This document shows, piece by piece, positions 27,766-36,509 of a stretch of 58,904 nt of DNA; positions within the stretch are counted from its first letter, which is position 1, and each line of letters begins with the position of its first letter. Where the stretch lies: positions 1 to 58,904 of the forward strand of contig JAKACZ010000029.1 in NCBI GenBank assembly GCA_021820965.1, in the 5' to 3' direction. A program made the position numbers and the translations under genes. The DNA comes from Bacillota bacterium (GTDB taxonomy: Bacteria; Bacillota; Sulfobacillia; Sulfobacillales; Sulfobacillaceae). The notes beneath the pieces are model-generated. The model saw nothing but the letters and a program-made list of their open reading frames with translations. It was not told the origin of the DNA and did no database searches.

Positions 27766-28740
27766 ACACGGCGGTAACGCAACGTTTCGCCTCGACGGCG
27801 TCTAAGGTGTTCACGGCGGTCCGGCGCAACTGTTGAACTTCTTTGAGGGGGATTCCCAAGGTCTGGACCATCTCGGCACTCCGCAGGCCCTGATCGCCCA
27901 ACTCCAACACCTTCAACGTGTGGCGGTATTTTTGCGCTTGCTTGGGCGTCAGGCGGGCGAGGCGGATGCGGTCTTCGACCTGGTCTTCCGGCACCGTGAA
28001 CACCGGGCGATCCGGTAACCGACCCGTTCCCGGGTCGGCGAGGACCCATCCGTCGCCGTTCCGGAGAAAAATCGTCGCGGGCAAAATGGTCATCAGGGCG
28101 TCTTCGACGGCTTGATGCGCGTTTTCGATTAAGTGAAAGCGATCCCCAATCTGGGTTTTCCCGCATTCCGCCGCGGCCGACGCAGAGGCGCTGGCCCGAT
28201 CCCGACTGAAAAACGTCGCGGCCGGAAAGGCCTCGAGGACGGGTTTGACCACGGCTTTGGTCGTGCCCCGCACGATGATCAAGACCCGATGCGTGTCTTC
28301 ATCTAAAAACACCGTGCAGCCGCTCGACTTGTCTCCCTTGCGCCGGGAGATGTCGTCCACCGCCAGCACCCGGACCTTGTTCCGGGTCAGATTCGCCTCG
28401 ACTTGGCGGGCCGCGGCCGCTTTGACATAGCGGGCGATGGAATCATCGCTCACCGATGCGCCCGCCCGCCGGAGGGCATCCGCCGCGGTTTACACCCGCT
28501 GTCCAAGGCGCGCGTGATACAGTCGCGCTGGAACCGCAGCGTTTGACGGGCGTCGTCTTCGGCAAACCCCGGCAATCGCTCGACAAAATCGTGCTGCGGA
28601 CACGCGGGGTTCTCACAGACATAGATTTGGCGTCGCACCCGATGCCAGACGGCCCGTCCAGCTTGGGGACTGTCTTGCCAGGGCTTGTCCAAATACTCGT
28701 GCGCGGGCGTCTGGCTGATCGTCCCACAATCAGGGCACAC
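27755..28740 (-). pseudogene. ISL3-family transposase, frameshifted, C-terminus missing
   Basis: The first frame (GTG 28740) has the ISL3 zinc-ribbon domain: CPDCGTIS, then CENPACPQ and FVERLPGFAEDDARQT. A single-base deletion near 28487, between CKP and AADALRRAG, moves the reading to the next frame, which holds the helix-turn-helix and the first catalytic part: VLAVDDISRRKG with the DDE Asp, FFSRDRA and IGDRFHLIENAH. It ends at 27755, before the last catalytic residue. Inactive as it stands. Confidence 0.85.
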
Positions 28741-29158
28741 GGCGTCTCGGGACCGAGACGCCCGGCGCGCCGGCTGTCCAGTGAATTTGTGTTTCTTTCA
28801 GTGGTTACGCATTAACGCCATCGTGTACTAGAAAACTTCCATGGCCAAAGGGCTAGATACCGCAGAGAACACCTTAGCACAAGATGCCATTTCCTGTGTC
28901 TCCAGGATAATGGATACACGCGGTGCTATGCCGACTCATCCGGCTCGACCGCCTTCAAATGATGGCCGCGAACGATCGCACCTCAGACTTGCATGGCCTC
29001 GACGGCACCATGGCCATAGGTCAGATGACGGGTCGACTGACAGGATGATGCCACCGTGATATTTTGCCACCACTTCTGTGGAGTGTTCGCAGATTGAAGT
29101 ATGCAGCAGGTTCGGTACTATTTCGGCATCATGACGAGCACGGCATCCGGTGGCGCGC
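28741..29158. other. No recognisable gene
   Basis: The first bases extend the transposase frame without a start codon back to a stop near 28802. Beyond that I see only short open frames without ribosome binding sites. Confidence 0.45.
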
Positions 29159-30304
29159 TCAGTGACCGTCGTGGCGTTGGACGTACTCAGAGAACATGGG
29201 ATGATACAGAGCATATTGACCCCGATCAATTTTCGTCACCAAGCCCTTTCGGACGAGACGTGTCACCAATCCGCGATTAATCTGGTCAAGACGGTTTTGG
29301 GCGATAGCCCGAAGAACGTTTTGTTCCGCGGGCGTGGCCGAATCCCAATCATCCCGGAACTTCCCTCGGCCGAGTCGAGCGAGGATAGCTGGCCAGAGTT
29401 GTTGAAAATGATCGCGTCTAACAGTGGACCAGGCCGCATCGATTGCGGCCTGAAAGACATAGTGCATCACATACGTCACAAAATACGGATGCCCTTGCGT
29501 CCGTTCCCAGAGCCATCTAATCGCATCATCCTCCACAGTGAGAGGCACACCCACTGCGGCGATGGGCTCGCGCACAGCATCAGCCACATCTGCCTCGGTA
29601 AACGCCGAAAGCGTCAAATGCTCAAAGAAGCGAATGACCGGTTCCGCTATGTCCCGAATTTCGCTAAAGAGGTCGGGGGGGCCAGTCACGACCAGGGCGT
29701 AACGGGCTTGATACATGTGGAGATCCTGAAAGACGGCTCGTAAAAGCATTAAGGCCTGAGGATCAATCGCTTGCAGTAAGTTCACATCATCTAAGGCAAT
29801 CACCACAGCATAACCGTGAGCGCGAAAGGCTCGTTCCCACAAACGGAGTAAACTGGACCGTAGAAATTCGGCAGCGCTCACCGAGGATTGAGCATCAGTC
29901 CCTCGCGTGCGGGAGGCGGTCACGCCAGGCAGATGAATTTCCCATGACCATTGGGACATTTCCTGTTCCAAGGACTGGTCCCAGCGCGATAGGCGCAAGG
30001 CTTCTTGTCGCAGGGCATTGACGATTGCGCTACAGAATCCTGTCAGCGATCCAAACCCGGTAGTGCAACTGAAGAATGTCATGGCTACGGGCTCTGTAAT
30101 GCTGTCAGCAATTAGATATTTGAGTTGGCGTACCAGACTGGATTTACCAATACCCCAAGGTCCTAAAATTGCCGCGTTGTAGGTTCCAAAATTGTCGGGA
30201 ACCACACTGGGAATAAAATCGCCTTGAAACCAGAGTTGTTCCTGCTTGCGATTCGCAAACAGGCGTCCCTCGGCAGGCTGGTATGGATTGAATGGGTTCG
30301 GCAT
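29159..30304 (-). CDS. Orc1/Cdc6-like AAA+ ATPase
   Basis: A 381-residue ATPase. Its N-terminus NPFNPYQPAEGRLFANRKQE is followed by Walker A GPWGIGKSS near residue 50 and Walker B VVIALDDVN; a C-terminal winged-helix region (LRAIAQNRLDQINRGLVTRLVRKGLV) ends the protein. This layout is shared by archaeal-type Orc1/Cdc6-like and STAND-like ATPases that switch on ATP and often bind DNA. ATG 30304 with GGAGGT 8 bases upstream is the start; the longer frame to 30511 has none. It has no partner gene here. Function unknown. Confidence 0.8.
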   Translation of the reverse strand: MPNPFNPYQPAEGRLFANRKQEQLWFQGDFIPSVVPDNFGTYNAAILGPWGIGKSSLVRQLKYLIADSITEPVAMTFFSCTTGFGSLTGFCSAIVNALRQEALRLSRWDQSLEQEMSQWSWEIHLPGVTASRTRGTDAQSSVSAAEFLRSSLLRLWERAFRAHGYAVVIALDDVNLLQAIDPQALMLLRAVFQDLHMYQARYALVVTGPPDLFSEIRDIAEPVIRFFEHLTLSAFTEADVADAVREPIAAVGVPLTVEDDAIRWLWERTQGHPYFVTYVMHYVFQAAIDAAWSTVRRDHFQQLWPAILARLGRGKFRDDWDSATPAEQNVLRAIAQNRLDQINRGLVTRLVRKGLVTKIDRGQYALYHPMFSEYVQRHDGH

Positions 30305-30335
30305 ATGCGAACACCTCCATACAGAGTGTATCCCA

Positions 30336-30397
30336 AAACGGTACAAAATACACAAACGGTACACAACCTGCCCAAACCACGTAGCATTTGTGTATTT
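30336..30397. promoter_or_regulatory. Repeat cluster upstream of the ATPase
   Basis: Two exact direct copies of AAACGGTACA (30336-30345 and 30354-30363) overlap one arm of a perfect 11-bp inverted repeat, AAATACACAAA (30346-30356) with TTTGTGTATTT (30387-30397). All lie within 95 bases of the ATPase start, where a promoter and operator are expected. The protein that binds is unknown; autoregulation is possible. Confidence 0.55.
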
Positions 30398-30913
30398 CGT
30401 AGCAAATGATGTCCCAAAGCTCATCATGGAATGCGGGTGTACTGGCTGACCCATAGCCGCACATCCCTGGTCGGTGCAGTGGGCATGTAGGTAAGGCTGG
30501 GCATCCCTCATCGCGGGACCGGGGCATGCTCTGTCATGGACCGGTCATCGTCCCTGAACAGCGGCGGCTACGGATCAGGTCCGCCAATACGGCAGGGGGG
30601 AAATGGACAAGGTCTGGGGATAAAATCTCGCTCCGAATGACACTTAGTGGCATCTTACTTTTGGTTAGTGGGTGGATCGCTGTCCCATGAGGCTGCGCTA
30701 TCTTTTGATGTTTCGGCAGATTTAAACCAGCGACCTACGCGTCGACGACAGGTCACTGCGTGACACGTTTGGGTTGATCTGACGACACCCCACGTTCAGC
30801 GATGAACCAGGAAACCCAGCTCATCCCATTCATGGATGTTTCTGGTGTTACAAACTGTCGAGAGACGGAACCCGCCAAGAAGCATTTCTTCGCGCTCGGA
30901 CTTTATGAAAAGT
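30398..30913. other. No recognisable gene
   Basis: I found no convincing coding frame or structured RNA between the ATPase control region and the ArsR remnant. Confidence 0.4.
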
Positions 30914-31354
30914 CTCATAGTGCGTCATCCCTCGCTTCAGCCGCCGGAATGAGGCGGAAGGCGACCTGGTAGTCATGACGCACCGCGTCACCCGCTGGTC
31001 GGCGCTGTTCCCACGCTTGCAACACCAAGTTGACTTGCTGCAGGAGGTCTTCAGCTTCCTCCAAGCTAAGACTGAGCCACGTGATCGTGGAGAACCGACC
31101 CGCGTGCCGCGCGAGCGATAGTACTTTTCCGTAATGCTGCCGGCCTGCCGCGTCTCCGTCAGTTCTACGATCCCGCCATCCACCAGGCGCTGGATGTGGT
31201 AATGCACGTTGCCGCGCGTCTCGCCCATCTCGTCCGCCACTTGCTTCGCGGTCTTGGGTTCATCGGCGAGGACGCGCAGGATACGCAGCCGCATCGGACT
31301 CGACAGCAGCTGATACTGCTGCGCGGTGATAGGAACCGGGGGTTTGTCATGCAT
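30914..31354 (-). pseudogene. ArsR-type winged-helix regulator, frameshifted
   Basis: The N-terminal half is a good ArsR/HTH_20 domain: SSPMRLRILRVLADEPKTAKQVADEMGETRGNVHYHIQRLVDGGIV, then SITEKYYRS. After KYYRS (near 31110) the frame is lost. The next frame continues naturally with ARHAGRFSTITWLSLSLEEAEDLLQQ and ends at TGA 30916-30914. One missing base explains the break. If it is not a sequencing error the C-terminal effector domain is lost, though a truncated DNA-binding protein would still be made. Confidence 0.75.
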
Positions 31355-32198
31355 GGAAACCTCCGTTCTGGAACATTAGTCCGGTCTGTAAATCCAGACA
31401 AGACCCGACCATGTCTCCCGCCAAGTCCCGAGTCCAAAAGTTAAGGGCGGCCTTATCTGCGGACGCCCCCTTCCGGGGCCCGCTGGGCGGCGCAAACTTA
31501 ATGCAGTCTCGCCCCCGTATGCCGGTGATTCGCTGGGTAAAGTAATACCGGGGGTGTCGTTTGGTCAAGGCGATTTGTAATGTTGTCAGCCACTATCGCG
31601 GACGGCCATATAGTGTGCTGGATTCAACCCCTCGGATTCGATCACGATCGCCGTGAGGCCCGTGTCGGTCTTCGTTTCGTGCCATTCGTCGACGTCCCAA
31701 AATATTGCATCCCGAACGCCCACCGATAGAGCATCTGACGTGTCACTCCGAACCCAGCCCTGTTCCGCGACAATTAGGCCCCTCGACGAGTCAATCCGCC
31801 GCGCGGGTTTTGTCGAACGCTTTTTCGGCTTAACTGATCAGAAAAAGTCAAGTATGGCCGCAAATAGACAAGTTTTCAAGAAACTGTGTTGACCCCAATC
31901 TTCTCTCGTCACACCTGGCGGACTGCACATGGTAGGCGGCCGTTTGGATACGCCAGCCGAGAACTATCGGACGACGGCCTAAACGCCGGTGCTGCCGGCT
32001 TGGTTACCGTTGGGGTATCGGTACACATCCGCATTAGGCGGGTTTGCCGCCTGGTCGAGTCTGGCTTGGCTTAAGCAGAACTACGGCTGGCATGGATGAA
32101 ATGGACCTCGCCCCCGGTGACTACACGGAATCTACCGCATCCTCAGGGTGTCAATTCCACACAGGGAGAAGAGCCGCTGCCAAGCCGGCAGCACAACC
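31355..32198. other. Intergenic region without a clear gene
   Basis: No supported gene in 840 bases. On the minus strand, 31516-31497 reads GGGGGCGAGACTGCATTAAG, matching 18 of 20 bases of 46713-46732. A GC-rich hairpin-forming stretch lies at 31440-31490. Confidence 0.45.
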
Positions 32199-34520
32199 TC
32201 ATCTTGCCTTCGACCCGCGCACCAGGGTCAGCACCCGCTCGGGGGTGACCGGTAAGGTATCGACGAGTGCGCCAAAGGGGGCTAAGGCATCCGATATTGC
32301 ATTGGCAATGGCAGCTGGCGCCGCAATCAGCGATCCCTCGGCCATCCCTTTAAATCCGCCTTCGCCATCTGACGGAGTTTCCAGGTGCTTAATGACTATC
32401 CGTGGTACGTCGGTGCTCTCCGGCAGAAGATAATCCAGAAGTGACGTCGTAACCAACTGGCCGTCTTGGTCGTAGGTGAGCGATTCCAACAGCGCTGCCC
32501 CAACCCCTTGAGCCACGCCGCCATGAATCTGCCCTTCCACGATGGTGGGGTTAATCACCCGTCCGCAATCATTCACCACCGCATAGCGGGTGACCTTAAT
32601 CACACCAGTCTCGATATCCACCTCAACCTCGGCGATGTGGGTTCCATTGGAGAATGACTCCTTGCGCTTGGGCAAATAACGGGCGGTAAGTTCCAGCCCT
32701 ATCGGCAGCCCTTCTGGAATGTTGGCCACGTCGGTGTACGCCGTCTCGGCAATGCGGCGAATCGCCACCGAGCGTTCCGGCACCCCGGCTACCCACGCCT
32801 TACCGTCACCGAGCTCAATGTCGTCCTCACCAGCCTCCAGCATATGGGCCGCATATTTCACCAGTCGCTCGCGCATCTGGCGTCCAGCCACCAAGGCCGC
32901 GCCGCCGCCGATGGGCCCAGATCGACTGCCGCCGGTTCCACCTCCAAATGGCGCGCTGTCAGTATCGCCATGGAGTACGACAATATCCTCGAAGGGCACA
33001 CCCAGTTGATCGGCCAGAATTTGGGCCATGGTAGTCTCGTGCCCCTGCCCGGTCGGACCCAATCCGAACGCGGCGGTGACGCGGCCCGACGGTTCAATAC
33101 GCACGGTGCAAGACTCATAAGGTACACTGCCCGCTTCCGAGGACGCCATGGCCGTCGGTTCGATAAAACAGGAGATACCAACCCCAATGAACCGGCCCTG
33201 GCGACGGAGCTTTGCCTGTCGGCTTCGAAATTCGGTGTAATTGATCAGCTGTAGCGCCTCTTCCATGGACTCCAAATACGATCCGACATCATAGACCTTG
33301 CCCGCCGGATTGCGGTAGGGAAATTGCTGGCGTCGAATCATGTTGCGGCGGCGCACCTCGGCCGGGTCCATCTCCAGATACCGCGCTACGCGGTCCACCA
33401 CGCCCTCTTGAATAAACGATGCGACAGGACCCCAGACGCCGCGATATGCGCCCAGCGGCATCTTGTTAGAATAGGTGCAGTCAATAAGCGTGTGCAGGTG
33501 GGGAATGTCATACGGACCGGTCAGAACCCGAGCGGCCAGTCCGGTCTCGCCGATGGCGCCGTTGTAATAAGCTTGATAGGCACCGCCATCGGCCATTAAG
33601 TGATCCCGGATGGCAATGATTTTGCCGTCGCGCTCAAATGCTACCTCAACATCATGAATATCATCCCGTGCGTGCACATCACTCAAGAGGGACTCCATCC
33701 GATCCGACACCCACTTCACCGGCTTGCGCAAGATTAACGCCGCCTTCGCCACCACGACGTCTTCGGGATAGCAGTTGGCCTTCATTCCAAATCCGCCGCC
33801 CACTTCAGGAACCACTACCCGAATTAGGTGTTCAGGAACATCCAAGAGCGTACTGAAATCTTGCCGCAGGCGATGGGGCGACTGCGTGGACGCATAGACA
33901 ATCAGGCGTCCGCTGGACTGATCCACCATGGCAGCGGTACCGCGGGCCTCGATGGACACCGCCGTCTGGCGATTGGTCCGAAACGTCGCCGACAGATGAT
34001 GGGGTGCGTTTGCAAACGCCTCGTCAAACCCCTTGGTGGCGCGTTCTCGGTGGAAAAACACGTTGGCAACGCCGTGGTGAACCCGGTGCGGCTTTTCCTC
34101 GATGGCATCCCGCATGTTGAGAACGGGGGTCATGGGCTCATAGTCAATGCGTACCAGTTCGGCCGCATCCTCGGCAATGTAGCGCGAATCCGCCACCACC
34201 GCGACTACCGGCTGCCCCACAAACGTCACTTCTTCCTTAGCCAACACCGGCTGCCCAATGTGGTAAAAGCTCGGCTCCGACATGACGATGGGACAATCGG
34301 CGAATGTGAACACGGCGTAGACCCCTGGTGTGGCCTGTGCCGCCTGCACGTCGATGTGCAGGATTTTGGCTGCCGCGTGCGGAGAGCGAACAAAAGCGAT
34401 TTCCAGCATTCCCGGCATTTGAATATCGTCCATATAGCGTGCTTGTCCGGTCAGAAGCCGCGGATCCTCCACCCGCAATACGCGGGCCCCCAGCATTTGC
34501 GGTCTGAGTCCCTGCTCCAT
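32199..34520 (-). CDS. CoxL-like molybdenum hydroxylase large subunit (operon 2)
   Basis: A 773-residue Mo-cofactor subunit. Motifs: RVEDPRLLTGQARYMDD, GGGFGMKANCYPED, GAYRGVWG, GQGHET and FKGMAEGS with the catalytic Glu. The CO-dehydrogenase loop AYRCSFR is absent, so CO is not the expected substrate. The ATG 34520 overlaps the stop of the 2Fe-2S gene (TGATG); the longer frame to 34583 is discarded. The MAEGS variant instead of GxGE is uncommon. It is the last gene of the second Mo hydroxylase operon. Confidence 0.92.
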   Translation of the reverse strand: MEQGLRPQMLGARVLRVEDPRLLTGQARYMDDIQMPGMLEIAFVRSPHAAAKILHIDVQAAQATPGVYAVFTFADCPIVMSEPSFYHIGQPVLAKEEVTFVGQPVVAVVADSRYIAEDAAELVRIDYEPMTPVLNMRDAIEEKPHRVHHGVANVFFHRERATKGFDEAFANAPHHLSATFRTNRQTAVSIEARGTAAMVDQSSGRLIVYASTQSPHRLRQDFSTLLDVPEHLIRVVVPEVGGGFGMKANCYPEDVVVAKAALILRKPVKWVSDRMESLLSDVHARDDIHDVEVAFERDGKIIAIRDHLMADGGAYQAYYNGAIGETGLAARVLTGPYDIPHLHTLIDCTYSNKMPLGAYRGVWGPVASFIQEGVVDRVARYLEMDPAEVRRRNMIRRQQFPYRNPAGKVYDVGSYLESMEEALQLINYTEFRSRQAKLRRQGRFIGVGISCFIEPTAMASSEAGSVPYESCTVRIEPSGRVTAAFGLGPTGQGHETTMAQILADQLGVPFEDIVVLHGDTDSAPFGGGTGGSRSGPIGGGAALVAGRQMRERLVKYAAHMLEAGEDDIELGDGKAWVAGVPERSVAIRRIAETAYTDVANIPEGLPIGLELTARYLPKRKESFSNGTHIAEVEVDIETGVIKVTRYAVVNDCGRVINPTIVEGQIHGGVAQGVGAALLESLTYDQDGQLVTTSLLDYLLPESTDVPRIVIKHLETPSDGEGGFKGMAEGSLIAAPAAIANAISDALAPFGALVDTLPVTPERVLTLVRGSKAR

Positions 34521-35005
34521 CACGCATCCCCTCCTTGGCGGGCCGCTAATACGGCATCCACAATAAATTGATAGCCGGTGCATCGGCAGAGATTTCCACT
34601 CAGCGCTTCTCGAATCTCACTTTCCGTCGCCTCTGGCTTCCGTGCCAACAAGGCGTCCGCCGTCAATACCATGCCCGGCGTACAAAAGCCGCATTGCAGC
34701 GCGTGGTGGTCATGAAAGGCCGATTGCAGCGGGCTCAGGCCCTGGTCGGGCGTCACCCCTTCAATTGTTGTGATTTGATGACCCTCGGCCTGTACCGCAA
34801 ACATCAGACAGCTGCGGATGGGCTCTCCGTCTAACAACACCGTACAGGCTCCGCACGCACCCTGCTCGCACCCGACATGCGTTCCCGACAAGCCCAGGCG
34901 GTGCCGGAGGACGTCGGCCAGTGACCACCGCGGCGCCACCTCTACCCGGTGGCTGCGCCCGTTTACGGTTAACTCTACCGCGACCGATTCTTCGACGTTT
35001 GCCAT
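34520..35005 (-). CDS. CoxS-like 2Fe-2S subunit (operon 2)
   Basis: A 161-residue two-cluster FeS subunit with CEQGACGACTVLLDG and RSCLM in the ferredoxin domain and CGFCTPG and LCRCTGYQ in the helical domain. It is 4 bases downstream of the FAD subunit gene and overlaps coxL by one base. All eight cluster cysteines are present. Confidence 0.94.
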   Translation of the reverse strand: MANVEESVAVELTVNGRSHRVEVAPRWSLADVLRHRLGLSGTHVGCEQGACGACTVLLDGEPIRSCLMFAVQAEGHQITTIEGVTPDQGLSPLQSAFHDHHALQCGFCTPGMVLTADALLARKPEATESEIREALSGNLCRCTGYQFIVDAVLAARQGGDA

Positions 35006-35009
35006 GGTA

Positions 35010-35816
35010 TTATGCCTCCTCTGCCTGCCTGAGGGCGCGAAGCGCCGCGTTTATAGCGATGTCACGCTTGTACTCTTCTTCACCGGAAAGATCGATGCGC
35101 TCTACGAGGTCCCGTAAGAGCGCCCGGCGCCCATCCTCATCTGATGGCCATTCTTCAACCGCGTACCGCTCCGGCCGTCCGCCGAGTCCAAACCAGGTGA
35201 TGGCCCCGTGCGTGACGGTGATGTGTGCGATCGCACCGGCCAGGGCAAAGTCCCCCGGCCGCCGCACCACCTCAGCGAATCCCATGGAGCCGGACGGCAC
35301 CGGAATGTGAAAACGCACAATTAATTGGTCCGCTGTTAATGCGGTGGTATAGTACCCCAAGAAGAAGTCAGCGGCCCGATAGCGCTGTTCGCCCGTCGGG
35401 GATTCAGCCACGATGGTGGCGTTTAATGCCGTCATCAAGGCCGGGAGTTCCGCCGCGGGGTCTGCATGCGCGACGCTTCCGCCCACGGTTCCCCGATTGC
35501 GAATGCCCCAATGTCCAATGTGGCGGGCGGCCTGGGCCATCACCGGAATGGTTTGGGCAACCACCGCCTCGTCGACCAGCCGCTGATGACGGACCAAGGC
35601 CCCCAGACGGAGTTCCCCATTTCCTGTCATCACCTGGTCCAGTTCCCCAATGCCGTTGATGTCGACAACAACATCAGGCCGATTCAAGCGAAAATTCATT
35701 AACGGCACCAAGCTTTGCCCACCGGCCAATACCTTGGCGTTAGGATGGACTTTCAGTGTCTCGATCGCTTCTTCGACGGATGCCGCTTTGACATAACGGA
35801 ACGCTGCCGGTTTCAT
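35010..35816 (-). CDS. CoxM-like FAD subunit (operon 2)
   Basis: A 268-residue FAD-binding subunit with AGGQSLVPLMNFR and TVGGSVAHADP. The ATG at 35816 has only a weak TTAGG immediately before it and lies 9 bases beyond the 3' hairpin of the inserted IscB-type element. The element may have removed or replaced the original ribosome binding site, so translation could depend on reading through from upstream. Confidence 0.93.
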   Translation of the reverse strand: MKPAAFRYVKAASVEEAIETLKVHPNAKVLAGGQSLVPLMNFRLNRPDVVVDINGIGELDQVMTGNGELRLGALVRHQRLVDEAVVAQTIPVMAQAARHIGHWGIRNRGTVGGSVAHADPAAELPALMTALNATIVAESPTGEQRYRAADFFLGYYTTALTADQLIVRFHIPVPSGSMGFAEVVRRPGDFALAGAIAHITVTHGAITWFGLGGRPERYAVEEWPSDEDGRRALLRDLVERIDLSGEEEYKRDIAINAALRALRQAEEA

Positions 35817-35824
35817 CCTAATTC

Positions 35825-35867
35825 GCGGCGCGGAGACTCCGTCCTTCAGGGCGGAGAGGAGCGCCGC
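35825..35867 (-). repeat. Nested 3' end hairpin of the element
   Basis: GCGGCGC (35825-35831) pairs exactly with GCGCCGC (35861-35867), and inside it CTCCG (35837-35841) pairs with CGGAG (35852-35856). IS200/IS605 and ISC elements end in subterminal hairpins of this kind, which the HUH transposase recognises as single strands. It lies just downstream of the IscB-like frame. Confidence 0.6.
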
Positions 35868-35878
35868 TCCCTCCCTTC

Positions 35879-36160
35879 TTAGGCACTCACAGGCCGTTTG
35901 GTATACTGCCAGCCGTCTCCTCGTTGGAGAATGCGGCAGTATTGGTATGAAATCCCCTGAGCTACTTTGTGACCATCGGTGATGATATCGAAGCGGCCCG
36001 TCGCGCGTACCAAAACACGGCCTATATAGGCTCCCGCATACTTCCCGCGCGGGATGACGGCTTGTACCAAGTCCCCCGTTTGAAACCCAAAGTGAGCCTT
36101 TTGCCTCGACAAATGCCGAATCGGAAATCCGTATCGGTTGGTTCGACAGCGTTGACCCAT
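35879..36160 (-). CDS. IscB C-terminal fragment (93 residues)
   Basis: The frame encodes the region that closes IscB RNA-guided nucleases: NRYGFPIRHLSRQK, GFQTGDLVQAVIPRGKYAG, GRVLVRATGRFDI and GISYQYCRILQRGDGWQY. All nuclease domains (split RuvC and HNH) are missing. The ATG at 36160 has GAAAGGAG 7 bases upstream at the edge of the structured RNA, so the fragment should be translated. This part of IscB contacts the omega RNA and the target-adjacent motif; whether the fragment still binds RNA is unknown. It may be a decay product fixed by chance. Confidence 0.75.
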   Translation of the reverse strand: MGQRCRTNRYGFPIRHLSRQKAHFGFQTGDLVQAVIPRGKYAGAYIGRVLVRATGRFDIITDGHKVAQGISYQYCRILQRGDGWQYTKRPVSA

Positions 36161-36500
36161 GAGACGTCTCCTTTCGGAGCCCCGTAAGGGGCTCGTAACG
36201 CGAAGTCTCTCCTCGCCCATGTTCCGATGGGTCGCATCGTCCCTCCGCACGGCTCGCGCTACCCCGAGCTGGCGTTTAGCGGAGGACCAGAGTCCCGGGA
36301 CTTCGTTTGAAGCCTGGGAGAGAGCCTGGGGCTGGAGTAAGCACCCCAGGGTCTGCACCAAAGGAACGGAGTCCCTGCTTAGGGACTAAGGCTGGTCAAC
36401 CGATGGAGCTCACGGTTCCCTCCCTTTCGGGAGTGAACCACCGCAAGCTCCGGCCTCCGTTCGTCCCCGCAAGGGGATCAGGCCGGGGTGGTTGACCACA
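36161..36500 (-). ncRNA. Candidate omega RNA (HEARO-type) upstream of the iscB fragment
   Basis: The 340 bases contain many nested complementary stems: TGGTCAACC (36393-36401) with GGTTGACCA (36490-36498); inside, GGAGCT (36405) with AGCTCC (36446), GGTTC (36414) with GAACC (36435), and CTCCC (36420) with GGGAG (36429). Further along, CTGGGG (36326) pairs with CCCCAG (36344), GTCCCT (36371) with AGGGAC (36381), and GAGCCCC (36177) with GGGGCTC (36188). A structured RNA directly preceding iscB is the HEARO/omega RNA arrangement, so I assign it so by position and structure, not by a covariance search. Confidence 0.65.
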
Positions 36501-36509
36501 TTCTCCCCT

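Larger units (their letters stand above)
35822..36500 (-). mobile_element. Reduced IscB/ISC-type element (HEARO-like)
   Basis: A roughly 680-bp insertion between the VWA and FAD genes of the second Mo hydroxylase operon. In minus-strand order it has a strongly structured RNA region, a short frame encoding only the C-terminus of an IscB-like protein, and a nested 3' hairpin. No HUH transposase is present and the RuvC and HNH nuclease domains are gone. Exact borders are not fixed; the 5' border lies just after the VWA stop codon at 36510. It could be a non-autonomous element mobilised in trans. Confidence 0.7.

Noticed and set aside
28480..28495. Programmed frameshift in the ISL3 transposase
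   Set aside because: There is no slippery heptamer at the site and the gene is also truncated, so simple decay is more likely.
29159..30511. Longer 450-residue start of the ATPase
   Set aside because: The ATG at 30304 has a proper GGAGGT site, and upstream residues show no homology and cover the repeat-containing control region.
32199..34520. Aerobic CO dehydrogenase (form I CoxL)
   Set aside because: The AYRCSFR active-site loop is absent (GAYRGVWG instead), although CoxD- and CoxE-like genes are present.
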